Shown here piece by piece: positions 26,295-37,600 of a stretch of DNA of 64,000 bases. A model generated the notes under the pieces. That model had not been told where the DNA came from, ran no database searches, and was given only the letters and a program-made list of their open reading frames with translations. The stretch is taken from NCBI RefSeq assembly GCF_020179385.1, contig NZ_JAIBLJ010000011.1:42258-106257 (forward strand), in the 5' to 3' direction. A program made the position numbers and the translations under genes. This DNA is from Alkalihalobacillus sp. YIM B00296 (GTDB taxonomy: Bacteria; Bacillota; Bacilli; Bacillales; Fictibacillaceae). The first letter of the stretch is position 1. Every line of letters starts with the position of its first letter.

Positions 26295-29200
26295 TTACAA
26301 TGTTTCGATGGAGACACTGCTTCCTTTTCCTGATGGAGTAGCTGGGGTGACGATCAGCTTCCTTGGTAATCGTGCACGCAGTTCAGGCACGTGAGAAATC
26401 ACACCAACTGAAACCCTCTCCATTTGTAATCGCTCCAACGCTGAGATCACTGTATCCAGCAAGGACTGGTCAAGAGTGCCAAAACCTTCATCCAAGAAGA
26501 AGAACTCTAATGGATACTCCCCTTGCAACTGGATTTGAGCAGATAATGAGAATGCTAGTGCCAGAGATGTCAAGAATGTTTCTCCGCCGGATAATGAAGT
26601 GACAGGTCTCCGTACACCACCATTTGCATCATCCCTGATCACAAAACCACCTGATGAATCCACTTCTAACGCATAGCGTTGTCTAGTCAGTTCACCCAAT
26701 CTTTGGGAGGCATCCTCTGCTACTTGATTCAGCTGTTCTTCTGCAATGAACTCGACAAAGCTGTTCCCACGGAAAACTGCCTGTAATTTACCGAGCCTTT
26801 CTGATAGCTCCTTATTTTTCAATCGTTTCTCCTCTAACATAGCAAATTTCTCCGCTCTGTTTTGCAGATCCGATAGAGCCGTTTCAATCTTCGCTTTTTC
26901 AGAAACGGCTTCCTCTTTTTCCTGTTTTGCTTGCCTCAACTCTTCCTGGACCCGCTCCCATTCCTCTATACTGACCTCTTTATTATTCAAAAGGTTGAAC
27001 AATCTTTTCTGATCATGCTGATGATTCTGTTTTTGTTTATGGTATCGCTCTATTTCCTCTTCCCAGACTTTTTGTTTTTGGGTCGGGACGAGAGCTTCTT
27101 TTACCTGTTCCTTAGAGTCGAAAGAGGTTTCCTCTGCTAGTTGATTCCACTTATCTTGTGCCCTCGATAAACGGACTTCGATATTTTGCAGCGTAGATTT
27201 TGCTACTTCAAATTCCTGCTCGATCTTCTGTAGTTTTTTACTTTCCCTTTCTGCTTGTTGAAGAGCGGTTTGTTCTTTTTGTTTCAACTCATCCAATTGT
27301 AGTTGGACGTTCTGATAAAGCTTCTCCGCTTTATCATTCCCACAGATTCCTTCAATCTTTTCCTGTAGTTGCTCACATCGTTTTTCCATATTCGATACTT
27401 TAGAGGAGAGCTCTGCTACATGAAGTTTAAGTGACTGGTAGTCTTCAACTGTGCTTGTAATCGTACCATCCACGTCGACCAGATAGGTTACGCTCCTATC
27501 ATAGCGTTCATTCAAATCTGTGACCTCTCCTTCGATCTCATCCATCTCTTTTTGTAATCGTTCCAAATGATCAAATTGATAGGACTTGAATGATTCATCC
27601 CAACGCTTTTCCTGCTCAACTGATATTTGATTAAATTCCTTCAGCTTCTCTTCCAACTTGGCAGAATCACGCTTACATGAGTTCAAGTTTGTCGTTTTTT
27701 CCAATAGTTTTTTGTCATACTCAGCGAATAATGAGATGAATTTGCTACGTTTTTCTCTCAGCTCTATTACATCTTGCTTGAAGCCTTTCGTCTCCGTTTT
27801 TAGTAGCTTCAAGTAATCATTCAGGTCTTTTATCGATTGGAGTGAGTTCTCGATCGGGTCGAAGGTAGTGGCAGCAATTTCATTTTCACTGAACTCCCCT
27901 TTTTTCACATAATCCTGAATCGCTTCAAAAAGGTGTTCTAAATCTTTCTTACTGAAATTGACAGCCTTCTCCTCTTCTTTTAACGATTTGTAAATCAACT
28001 CCAGTTCTACAACCATTTCTTTATAATCTTCAGCGCCCTCTGCAGCATCACTTACAGGCGCCGGATGTTCCTTTGAACCACAAACAGGACAGGCTTCTCC
28101 GGCTCTTAATTCCTCAGCGATTTGTGCTGAAAGCGCATGTAGTTCAATAGTTTTCTGCTTCTGGACCGTGTCTTTCAAGTATTGATCGATCGAGTGTTCG
28201 GCACGTTCAATCACCCGGTCGTGCTCACAAACACGATTGTACAACGTTTCTATATGCTGCAGAAGATAACCGATATTCTGTTTTACATTTTTCTTCTGTT
28301 TTTTAAGCATAGAGATTTCATCATTCAATTTCTTTTCCGTCGAAGCAATTTTGGAGTGCTCCCTGATCAATTCGTCTTTCGTTCCATTGGTCCGGCTGAT
28401 TTCTTGTTTAAGAGCAAGTGCATCCCTTAATCGGTTTCGATGTTCAATCGGTATCGTCTTCTTTTTAATGGCCGCCTTGATCTCCGTTTGCTTTTCGATT
28501 GCTTGCTGTTTTTTTCTTTTTAATTTGATGAGTTTGGTTTCTACAGCTTCAAGCTCTTCTTCCGCTTTCGTCAGTTTCACTTCCTCGTCAGAAAGGGATC
28601 GTTTTTCTTTTACAAACTCAATTTCCATTTGTTTTGCCTGTTTCAACTGTTGAAGACGCTCATACAATACAGGCTCTTTTTCTGTTCGTTCACTTTGGAT
28701 TCCATGAACCAGATTTTGTGTTTCTTCAACTAGATGTTTCGATTGTTCCCTTGAACGGGACAGTTCTTCCATCTTTCCCTTCCATGTCTGTTGCTCTGTA
28801 AGGATCGCTTCCAGCTCTTCAACAAAAGGGAACAAAGAATCCGCTTCTTCTGCAAGTTTCAAATTCTCCTCAAGTTCTGATATTATAGGTGCTTTTTCCT
28901 CCAGTTGGGCGAGCTTCCGTCTCACTTCATCCAGTTCTTCCTGCCAACTCCAGATTTGCCTGTAATGCTCGAATTGGACTTCCTTCTTGTCCAGATTAAG
29001 GTTTTTCCGTTTCACGGTATCGATCGACTCTTCCAGCTGGTGTTGAAGTTCATCGATCATTTCCTTTGAAGCATTGCCCAGACCTTGCTGTTCAGCCAAG
29101 ATCTCTTTTAAATACACGTTGGTTTCTTCCACCCGTGATTTCAAGCGATGATTAAGATGATCTCCATACTTCTCTAAATGAAAGAGACGTTGCAACATCT

Positions 29201-29705
29201 GTCTTCGTTCAGTTCCTTTCAATGAAAGGAATTCGGCAAACTTTCCTTGAGGCAACACCACAGCACGTGTGAAGTCTGTGATCGTCAACCCTAGAATGCT
29301 TTCAACCTGTGAAGTTACATCCCGTTCTTTATCCGCAAGGACAGCTGTTTCATCGTGTATGATTTCGATCAGACGGCAAGTACTTGTACGGATTGAGTCG
29401 TTCTTCCCTTTTTTATAGGTCCGCTCAATCTTATACCGTTTTCCTGTTTGTTGCTTTCCCAATTCGAAGGTGAAGCTGACATGAAGCTGATCCTCAGCAT
29501 GGTTCATAATTCCCTGTATCGTGTTCGCTGCACGTTCTATCTTCCCGTAAAGAGCAAGTGTGAGTGCATCCAACAAGGAGGATTTCCCACTCCCAGTTGG
29601 CCCGAAGATTCCGAACACGCCGCCTTCACAAAGGGATTGGAAATCGATATCCTGCCTTTCCCGAAAGCTATGTAAACCTGAAACAGAGAGGTGTATAGGT
29701 CTCAA
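26295..29705 (-). CDS. sbcC: SbcC, SMC-like ATPase subunit of the SbcCD nuclease
   Basis: A 1136-residue Rad50/SbcC protein. Walker A GPTGSGKSS is at 35-43 and the Q-loop region PQGKFAEFL is near 150. Long heptad coiled coils (about 190-520 and 570-950) flank the zinc hook CPVC near 537. The ABC signature TSLSGGETFL is near 1037 and Walker B FFFLDEGFGTLD follows. With SbcD it opens hairpins and processes DNA ends. TTG start 2 bases after the sbcD stop; last gene of addB-addA-sbcD-sbcC. Confidence 0.95.
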   Translation of the reverse strand: MRPIHLSVSGLHSFRERQDIDFQSLCEGGVFGIFGPTGSGKSSLLDALTLALYGKIERAANTIQGIMNHAEDQLHVSFTFELGKQQTGKRYKIERTYKKGKNDSIRTSTCRLIEIIHDETAVLADKERDVTSQVESILGLTITDFTRAVVLPQGKFAEFLSLKGTERRQMLQRLFHLEKYGDHLNHRLKSRVEETNVYLKEILAEQQGLGNASKEMIDELQHQLEESIDTVKRKNLNLDKKEVQFEHYRQIWSWQEELDEVRRKLAQLEEKAPIISELEENLKLAEEADSLFPFVEELEAILTEQQTWKGKMEELSRSREQSKHLVEETQNLVHGIQSERTEKEPVLYERLQQLKQAKQMEIEFVKEKRSLSDEEVKLTKAEEELEAVETKLIKLKRKKQQAIEKQTEIKAAIKKKTIPIEHRNRLRDALALKQEISRTNGTKDELIREHSKIASTEKKLNDEISMLKKQKKNVKQNIGYLLQHIETLYNRVCEHDRVIERAEHSIDQYLKDTVQKQKTIELHALSAQIAEELRAGEACPVCGSKEHPAPVSDAAEGAEDYKEMVVELELIYKSLKEEEKAVNFSKKDLEHLFEAIQDYVKKGEFSENEIAATTFDPIENSLQSIKDLNDYLKLLKTETKGFKQDVIELREKRSKFISLFAEYDKKLLEKTTNLNSCKRDSAKLEEKLKEFNQISVEQEKRWDESFKSYQFDHLERLQKEMDEIEGEVTDLNERYDRSVTYLVDVDGTITSTVEDYQSLKLHVAELSSKVSNMEKRCEQLQEKIEGICGNDKAEKLYQNVQLQLDELKQKEQTALQQAERESKKLQKIEQEFEVAKSTLQNIEVRLSRAQDKWNQLAEETSFDSKEQVKEALVPTQKQKVWEEEIERYHKQKQNHQHDQKRLFNLLNNKEVSIEEWERVQEELRQAKQEKEEAVSEKAKIETALSDLQNRAEKFAMLEEKRLKNKELSERLGKLQAVFRGNSFVEFIAEEQLNQVAEDASQRLGELTRQRYALEVDSSGGFVIRDDANGGVRRPVTSLSGGETFLTSLALAFSLSAQIQLQGEYPLEFFFLDEGFGTLDQSLLDTVISALERLQMERVSVGVISHVPELRARLPRKLIVTPATPSGKGSSVSIETL

Positions 29706-29707
29706 TG

Positions 29708-30877
29708 TTATACACCTCCTTCATTTTCATGGATGAGTTCCATGAACAGATTCACTGTCGCTTCATCTGGAGTTCCACCATTCGTCTGTCTTTCATAAAA
29801 GCGTTTGAACAGCTCATCAATCGGAAGGTCGGAGGTCCGTTTATCCCTATCCATCCCATCCATCTCTTCGAATACCGGTCTGATGTGGATGAACCCTTCA
29901 TTTGCGTTCCTGAGATGGTGGATTTGTTCCATACTCAATGTATCTTTCAAATGGACTTCTAAATCAATCCAAGCATTGGCGTCCTTTTTTTTATCCAGCC
30001 AACGATGGACCTGTGCAAGGCCATCTTCTGCTTTCCAACGTACCAGGGGCTTCCCGCACGATAAATGGACTTCCTCCATGTTTGGTTCTGAACCTGGTAC
30101 AATATCAAGGATCGTGATCGATTTGGATTGGCCAGCTTCAGAAAAGCTGTAACATAGCGGTGAACCAGAATACCTGGCCAGGCTGCTTGTACGATGGATC
30201 GATTGTGGACGATGCAAATGCCCAAGTGCGATATACTGGGCTTTGGAGGGGAGAGCATTGGCAGATACTGTGTAGGCCCCACCGACCTGGATCGGCCTTT
30301 CCGATTCACTCTCACGACCACCAGCCACATAAATATGGCTCATCGCAATGTTTACGCTGGATGCATCAAAATCACAGCAAAGTTCCTCGAACAATTTTTC
30401 GATACGGATATCATAGGCATTCCGTAATGCTTCTTCATCAAAGGATTCCGTCAAAATCTCTTTCAACCTGGATTCCGAAGGATATGGGAGACCAGCAAGC
30501 CTCAATCGTTCGCCAGTCGATTCGATCCCAAAGCTGATCGGGTGGATGGTCGGGTATCCTAAAATACTGATTCCATGGAGGGCTGCAAGTGGTCCAGATG
30601 CACTCAACCGATCGGGATTATCATGGTTCCCTGCAATGATGATGACTTTACACTTTTGATTTTTCGTCAATTTTGCCATAGATTCATAGAATAATTGTTC
30701 TGCCGCCGCCGGGGGATTGACCGTGTCAAACACATCACCAGCCATCAAGACGACATCCACATTCTGGTCTTCCACAATACCACATAATTCTTCAAGAAAT
30801 TGTTCCTGCTCAGAAAGACGGTCCCTTCCCTCAAGTGTCCTTCCGAGATGCCAGTCAGCAGTATGAAGTAGTCTCAT
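29708..30877 (-). CDS. sbcD: SbcD, Mre11-type nuclease subunit
   Basis: A 389-residue metallophosphoesterase nuclease with all phosphodiesterase motifs: HTADWHLGR at 5-13, AGDVFD at 46-51, GNHDNPDR at 83-90, a later SHIYV His and GHLHRPQ. It gives the SbcCD complex its manganese-dependent exonuclease and hairpin endonuclease activity. The ATG has GGGGG upstream and lies 9 bases behind addA; the gene is tightly coupled to sbcC. The C-terminal capping domain is full length. Confidence 0.95.
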   Translation of the reverse strand: MRLLHTADWHLGRTLEGRDRLSEQEQFLEELCGIVEDQNVDVVLMAGDVFDTVNPPAAAEQLFYESMAKLTKNQKCKVIIIAGNHDNPDRLSASGPLAALHGISILGYPTIHPISFGIESTGERLRLAGLPYPSESRLKEILTESFDEEALRNAYDIRIEKLFEELCCDFDASSVNIAMSHIYVAGGRESESERPIQVGGAYTVSANALPSKAQYIALGHLHRPQSIHRTSSLARYSGSPLCYSFSEAGQSKSITILDIVPGSEPNMEEVHLSCGKPLVRWKAEDGLAQVHRWLDKKKDANAWIDLEVHLKDTLSMEQIHHLRNANEGFIHIRPVFEEMDGMDRDKRTSDLPIDELFKRFYERQTNGGTPDEATVNLFMELIHENEGGV

Positions 30878-30886
30878 AGATTCCCC

Positions 30887-33800
30887 CTAACATGGCAGAC
30901 TTAATAGATGTCCACCATCAAAAAAGTATAAAAATTTCTCTTTGCAAGGTTTTTTCCAAATTTGTTCTAATGCCTTCGAATAAAGATCAAGCTGTACGGT
31001 GTAACGCCTTTCGAGAACTGGACGCGCGTGTTCAAAGTCCTCGAAACGGTTTCTGATGGCATCCGTTTTATAATCCAGCAATACGAGTCCATCCTCTTCT
31101 TCAATTACACAATCGATCACACCTTGGACCAGAACATGTTCATCAAGGGAACCGTCCCAATCCGAATAGGCGTCCCGTGCTGGCAATGCAAGACTGAACG
31201 GCACCTCGCGATGGACCGTTGAACAGTGTTGGATCCGTGCTCCCAGTTCTGTTTTGAAAAACTGTTCGATCGACTTGATATCGATAACCTCAGCTTGTTC
31301 CTGTGTCATCAGTTCATTGTTGACAAGCTTTGCTACTGTCTCTTCAATGGTTTCCTCCGATATGGTCTCGGAAGGTTTCATCACATGCTGCATCACGAGG
31401 TGTATCGCTGTACCACGTTCAGCTGCATTCAATGATTTTTCCTGCATGAAGTTCGGACGTTCACCGATCAGGTTCCGGTATTGTCTGACGAACGATGTGT
31501 CTCCATATTCATCCCTTGTTTCCATGCCCCTTTTCAACTCTGTAACCGATTGTTTGGACATGTGTCTCCTGGATAATCGGTATGGGTAACACCAGGAGAG
31601 TGATTCCGCCACTTCACTTTCTTCATCCGTGCTTACCGGAACCCATGACTTGATCTTTTCCAACTGATCACTCTTATCGGCTTCTCTTTCATCATCTATT
31701 ACGGCAATATCACGTGATTGCAAGATTGCCAGCTCCCACTTATGTTGGGTCTGGATGACACTCTCATCAATCACATTTCCACTTCCCACCCTGTTTCGTA
31801 ACAATTCCATGCTTGGATGGCGGATGACGGCAGGACCGATCCAATCCAAATAAGATTTAGCCGATGCCCTCTCAAAGTCAGGTAATAACCAGCCTTTCCG
31901 CGATACCATGTGCTCCCATTGCTTCACTTGTTTATCAAGCTCCCGGACTGCTCCGACAAGGATCAATTTTTCCTGGGCACGGGTCAGGGCCACATAGAGG
32001 ATCCGCATCTCTTCAGCCACCATCTCCATCCGGAGGCGTTTCTGGATAGCAAGCTGGGGCAGAGTCGGGTAACTGATCCGATGCTTCGGGTTCATGAATT
32101 TCGCACCAAAACCGATCTCCTTATGTAGGAGGAAACCGCCTCTCAAATCCATCTCATTAAAACGCTTGTTCAAATTCGAGAGGAATACAACTGGGAATTC
32201 CAATCCTTTACTTTTGTGTATCGTCATGATCCGGACTACATCTTCCTGCTCCCCGAGTGCTCTAGCTGTACCTAGATCCTTCCCTTGATCCCGCATCCGT
32301 TCTATGAATCTCAGGAAACGGAATAGACCGCGGAAGGACGTGTTTTCATACTGCCTTGCACGATCATATAAAGCTCTCAAGTTCGCCTGGCGCTGCTGCC
32401 CGCCCGGCATTCCACCGACGTAATCGTAATACCCTGTTTCCCGGTAAACCTGCCAGATCAGATCGGACAAATCACCTTGGCGGGCTTTCGTACGCCAATG
32501 CTGCAGTTTTTTATAGAAGAGATTGACCTTCTCGTAAGTATCGGAGGATTCTGCTTGTTTTAAAAAGGCCAGGACCGCTTCATAATAGGATCCATTTTTA
32601 TCAGCAATCCGTACCTTCGCTAGTTCCTCTCCGCTTAATGCGATGATCGGAGAACGGAGTACTGATGCTAACGGAATATCCTGATATGGATTATCGATGA
32701 CTTGAAGAAGCGCAAGCATGACCGAAACTTCAACTGCTTCAAAATATCCTGTCGACAGATCTGCATATGCGGGGATCCCTTGCTTTTTGAATTCCTCTTG
32801 AAGGACAGGGGCAGTCGTCGAAGTCGACCGTAACAAGATCACGATATCCCTGTATTCAATCGGTCGATATTGTTTCAATTTCCCATCGTATACCTGGTAA
32901 GGCTGCTGGTCTTCATTATGTCCGATCAACTGTTTGATCCTACCCGCCATCCAGCGTGCTTCCAATTGGATTGATTCGAGGCTCTCAATATCTTCGTCCT
33001 CGCCGTCCTCTTCACTCCTGTCGATCAGCACCAATTCAGTCGCAGCCTGCTCATTTTCAGGATAATCAGCGCCTAACCGTAATTTCGCCGCCTCATCATA
33101 CTCGATTTCCCCGACTGTTTCATTCATGATCTGTTTGAAGAGGAAGTTGGTACTGTCGATGACATCTCTCCGGCTCCGGAAATTCCGCGATAAGTCGATC
33201 CGTATACCTTCTCCAGGTTCTGATTCATAAAAGCGCTTATACTTATTTAAAAACAAAGACGGTTCAGCCAGACGGAATCGATAGATGCTTTGCTTCACGT
33301 CTCCGACCATGAATAGGTTCGATCCCTCTTTTTGTTCCTTCGTGACGAGCTGGACGATCGACTCTTGTACTAGGTTGGTATCTTGATATTCATCGACGAG
33401 GACCTCGATGAACTTTTGCCGGTATTCCTGTGCTGCTTGAGAAGGAATCAACCGTTCTGCTGAAGATTCTTCACCTGACAGGACCTCAAGGCAAAAATGC
33501 TCAAGATCCGAAAAATCGACAAGAACTTTTTCTTTCTTTGCAGATTGAAAACGTGATGAAAAGCTTTTTACAAGCTTGATCAACGTATGCATTACCGGGG
33601 AAAGTTCCCTGATATGGTTGATGAACGATGCCGGAGTACGGCTAAACAGTTCCTCTTGAAGACTTTCCACCTGTTTTTTGACACGGTTCCGAATCGCTTT
33701 GACTCGTTCTATCAAAGCTTCGTCATATTCATCACCTTTACATGGTTTTAAGCGCGAAAAAGAAGAGACCTGGAATGTTTCATACACCTTTTCCCATGAT

Positions 33801-34627
33801 TCAGTACCTGCCTTGATAAGATCCATGATCATCTGCTCATCATTCACCAAAGTATCGTAATAAGGAGCAGGTCCTGCAGGATGGCAAGCCCATTGTTTTG
33901 CCTGCCCGATTAATTCGGTCATGCCCCGGAGCTGCAATTGGACGTCCTGGATCAATTCATTTGTCCAGGAAAGTTCTTCAATTCTCTCAATATTTTCACT
34001 CACCGAATACTTTTCCACCATTTGATCCAACCATTGATCCGGCCAAGGGTAACTACGGGAAAAGTCATAGAGACGGATGATCATGTTCTGAATTTCATCA
34101 TCAGCACGGTCGGTACTGAAACGGTCCACCAGGTCAAAAAACGGCTCGTTATCTTCCAAGCCATACTCTTCTTCCAAAAGCTCTTCAAGAACTTCCTGAC
34201 GGATCAATTCTGCCTCCGTTTCATCCGCGACCCTGAAATTTGGATCCAAATCCAACTGGTAATAATACTTTCGTAAAACTTCGATACAAAATGAATGGAG
34301 TGTAGAAATCGATGCTCTGTTCAACAGAGTCAGCTGCCGTCGTAAATGAAGGGATCCGGGTCTTTCCTGTAATGCCTTTTCAAGCGCAAGTCCGATCCGT
34401 TTCCTCATTTCAGCCGCGGCAGCATTCGTGAATGTCACGATCAACAATCTGTCGACGTCCACACCATCCTGATCCGTCAGCCTGCGGATAATCCGTTCCA
34501 CGAGTACTGCTGTTTTTCCAGAACCTGCAGCTGCAGCAACGAGGATGTCTTCTCCCCTTGCAGTGATGGCCTGCCACTGTTCATTCGTCCACTGTGCCCC
34601 CTCAGGCTTTGGAATCACTTCACGCAT
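30887..34627 (-). CDS. addA: AddA, helicase-nuclease subunit A
   Basis: A 1246-residue UvrD-like helicase with Walker A AAAGSGKT at 32-39 and Walker B VDEYQD. It has the SF1 motifs SNFRSR-like LSRNFRSRRDV, IMTIHKSKGLEFPVV and YVALTRAQEKL. The C-terminal RecB-type nuclease has GVIDCVIEEEDGLVLLDYKTD. AddAB resects double-strand breaks and responds to Chi in Firmicutes. ATG 34627 overlaps the addB stop by 8 bases, indicating translational coupling; the upstream reading frame lies inside addB. Confidence 0.95.
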   Translation of the reverse strand: MREVIPKPEGAQWTNEQWQAITARGEDILVAAAAGSGKTAVLVERIIRRLTDQDGVDVDRLLIVTFTNAAAAEMRKRIGLALEKALQERPGSLHLRRQLTLLNRASISTLHSFCIEVLRKYYYQLDLDPNFRVADETEAELIRQEVLEELLEEEYGLEDNEPFFDLVDRFSTDRADDEIQNMIIRLYDFSRSYPWPDQWLDQMVEKYSVSENIERIEELSWTNELIQDVQLQLRGMTELIGQAKQWACHPAGPAPYYDTLVNDEQMIMDLIKAGTESWEKVYETFQVSSFSRLKPCKGDEYDEALIERVKAIRNRVKKQVESLQEELFSRTPASFINHIRELSPVMHTLIKLVKSFSSRFQSAKKEKVLVDFSDLEHFCLEVLSGEESSAERLIPSQAAQEYRQKFIEVLVDEYQDTNLVQESIVQLVTKEQKEGSNLFMVGDVKQSIYRFRLAEPSLFLNKYKRFYESEPGEGIRIDLSRNFRSRRDVIDSTNFLFKQIMNETVGEIEYDEAAKLRLGADYPENEQAATELVLIDRSEEDGEDEDIESLESIQLEARWMAGRIKQLIGHNEDQQPYQVYDGKLKQYRPIEYRDIVILLRSTSTTAPVLQEEFKKQGIPAYADLSTGYFEAVEVSVMLALLQVIDNPYQDIPLASVLRSPIIALSGEELAKVRIADKNGSYYEAVLAFLKQAESSDTYEKVNLFYKKLQHWRTKARQGDLSDLIWQVYRETGYYDYVGGMPGGQQRQANLRALYDRARQYENTSFRGLFRFLRFIERMRDQGKDLGTARALGEQEDVVRIMTIHKSKGLEFPVVFLSNLNKRFNEMDLRGGFLLHKEIGFGAKFMNPKHRISYPTLPQLAIQKRLRMEMVAEEMRILYVALTRAQEKLILVGAVRELDKQVKQWEHMVSRKGWLLPDFERASAKSYLDWIGPAVIRHPSMELLRNRVGSGNVIDESVIQTQHKWELAILQSRDIAVIDDEREADKSDQLEKIKSWVPVSTDEESEVAESLSWCYPYRLSRRHMSKQSVTELKRGMETRDEYGDTSFVRQYRNLIGERPNFMQEKSLNAAERGTAIHLVMQHVMKPSETISEETIEETVAKLVNNELMTQEQAEVIDIKSIEQFFKTELGARIQHCSTVHREVPFSLALPARDAYSDWDGSLDEHVLVQGVIDCVIEEEDGLVLLDYKTDAIRNRFEDFEHARPVLERRYTVQLDLYSKALEQIWKKPCKEKFLYFFDGGHLLSLPC

Positions 34628-37600
34628 CCTGACTTCCCCCTTTCCTTCGTATTTGATCAAATAATTCAGCGTCTTTCATATGTTTCAAGAATCGATAATT
34701 GTTCTCTTCTAAAGAGTGATCGAACTGACAGACAGAACGGAACGAGCAAAACGTACATGGTGTACGTTTTTGCATTTCATAAGGCGCTATATCGATGTTT
34801 CCGTTCGTGATATCCGTGCCGATCGAACCGATCATCGAACGGACATAGGAACGTACTTCATTGAATTGCTCTCTATTCATAAGTGAGGAGCCTTTTCGGA
34901 AACTGCCATCTTTTTTCGTAGCGACGGGGATGATCTCCGAATGCCCGTCAATGCCTTCATCCATCAGCTGGACAACCTCCTCATCTTCAAGCACATAGCC
35001 TTTCATCTTGAACTTCTTGAACAGTTCTTTTTCAATCTCATCAAGGGTCAATAGCTTTTTCGATGAGTGGACAGGGTCATGTACATGGAAATAGAGGACA
35101 CCCGCTGGGTCCGCGCTTTTTCCAAGCCAACGATCAGAATGGGTGATTACGACATCAAGGTAAGTGAGCATCTGTAAAGCGATGCCGTAATAAACTTCCG
35201 AAAAATTCAATCCTCTTTGGCTTGATTTGTAATCGATGACACGAAGGAACAAGCCATCTTTATTGGTGGCAGCATCCACTCTGTCGATCCGGCCGATGAC
35301 TTCCATCGTCGTCCCGTTTGGCAGCGTATATTTAAGTGGTGGAATTTCATCTGATTTCCCAAATCCAAGTTCAAGTCCGACAGGCGAAAATCCACTCGCC
35401 TTTGCTTGCTGGCTGAGCACATAGGAGGCTCGTCCAACGACGTTTTTCAGTTTCCGTTTGATATATTGATAGCGGTTCGAGCTTAACAGGATCTGGCTCT
35501 GCAAACGGGGAGCAAGTTTTTCGACCATTTCTCCTGCGATCCGATAACAGTCCGCAGCAGAGAGTTCTCGCCAATCAATCCCGTGCTGTTGGAGGAAATC
35601 TGCAACTTCATTCAATGCTGCATGGAACAGCTGGCCGATATCCGGCGCCTCAAGTCTGAACATCTGCCTTTCTTCAAGTTTCAGCCCATAACTCGCAAAA
35701 TGGGAGAACGGACAGGATTGATGCTTCTCCATTCTGGAAACACTTGCTTTCAATTGGTCGCCGTATAATTCTTTACTGGTTTCTCCTGTAAGCTTGTCCG
35801 TTTTATTTTGGTAAAAGAGACTATGAATCGTCCGTTTCGCCTTGCTGCTCCACTCGGCACTCTGGACATACCAATTGTAAACATGCCACCAATCCTCCGC
35901 GATCGGGTATCCCTTCTGCCACTGCCGCAATTGGACAGTCAGGAATGACAAGGTCCTGCCAGGACGAACAATGAACCGGGCATCCGATTCTTCGCTTTCG
36001 CCCGGCTCTTGCATCAATAGCCGCTCAGATTGCCCATGCAGCAATTCCTTTAGTTGATTGATGAGAATCGACGGCACTTGTGATTTCCCTTCTTCATCCG
36101 CTAACGGGTAGGATACATATAACCAATCCGATGCACTCGATAAAGCCATGTAGATAAGAAAGTTTTCATCAAGTAGATTTTCCCTTGCTGTCGGAGCCAT
36201 CTCTGCTCCTACTGCAGCCAAAGTCTCACGGTCATCCTCTGAAAGGATTCCATCCTCAGTAGGTTTAGCTGGCAAAACACCATCGTTCACCCCGATGATG
36301 AAGGTGCATTTCACATGGTAAAACCTCGACCTGTCTAGTCTTCCGATCAATACTTGGTCCATCGCCGGTGGCACGAGTGCAAACCGCATCGATTCCAGAC
36401 CTGTATCCAGCATCTTGCTGAACAGATCCAAACTTAACTTTTCATTTCCGACGATTTCAACCATTTGTTCCAGTAAATCGATTACCGCATTCCAAACTTG
36501 ATCATGCTCTCTCGCAAGGGCCAAATCGCCAGCTTCTTCAGCTTGATAACGCCATTCCTCGAGCTTTGCCGGAACCTGCAGATACTCGAGATAAAGGAAC
36601 AATGCCTCACATAACCCTTTTCCATCCTTAGCTTCTTTCAGATCACGCTCCAATCGCGATAGCGGATCAGCCACCTTCTGTCTAGCATCATTGATCAGAC
36701 GCTGCTTGGTCAATTCTTCATCTGTCTGGCTTCCAAAACTGAAATCCAGTGACCGAAACTTACGGTAGATCCAACCTTCATTGCTCGTCCACTTCTTTTT
36801 CCCGTGGATCCCGTGAGCCAGAACGTAGTTTTCCAACAAGTCGACCTGTTCACGGAATTGCTGGGTCGAGCTATCCTGATCCATCAATAGATCCGTTTTC
36901 ACACAACGGAAAACAGCGTCATACCGCCAGTTTTGAAGGATGATATCGAGGCTTGAACGGATACATTCGATTAATGGATGATGAAGCATTGAACGCTTCT
37001 GATCCAGGAAATAAGGAATCTCGTAATCTTCAAATAACGTATCCAATAAATCGGAATAGGAGGAAGCATCACGGACCAATACCGCAATATCCCGGTACCG
37101 ATAACCCTTTTTCTGGACAAGCTCCTGAATGTCCCTTGCCATTCCTTCGATTTCTGCCCGTCTGTTCACTGCACCACTGAGCCGGACATTACATTCTTCT
37201 CCGTAAAAAGGGATGACAGGACGTTCGTGGAAGTAGTTTTCCAGGTGCCTGATAGACGGAGATTCCTTAAATCGAGGTTTCTCCCTGAGACGCTGTACCT
37301 TTTCGATTTCGACTCCCTCTTCCTCAGCTATGCTTTTCAGCTTTTGGTAGGTTAAAGTCGTCATCCTGAACAGGTCCAAGTCTGACGGAGGATAATCCCT
37401 TGCTTCATCCAATGTCAATGTGATCGTCATACGGTCTGCTTTTTTCAACAAAGCGCGGATCGCACCGAGTTCTTGCGGTGTATAACTATGGAAACCATCA
37501 ACCCACACATCGCAGCCATCGAAGAACGACGACTCCGGCATCTGCTCTTCAAACAAACGCAAATAATCCTCTGAATCGACATATTTATCAGCTAGCAACT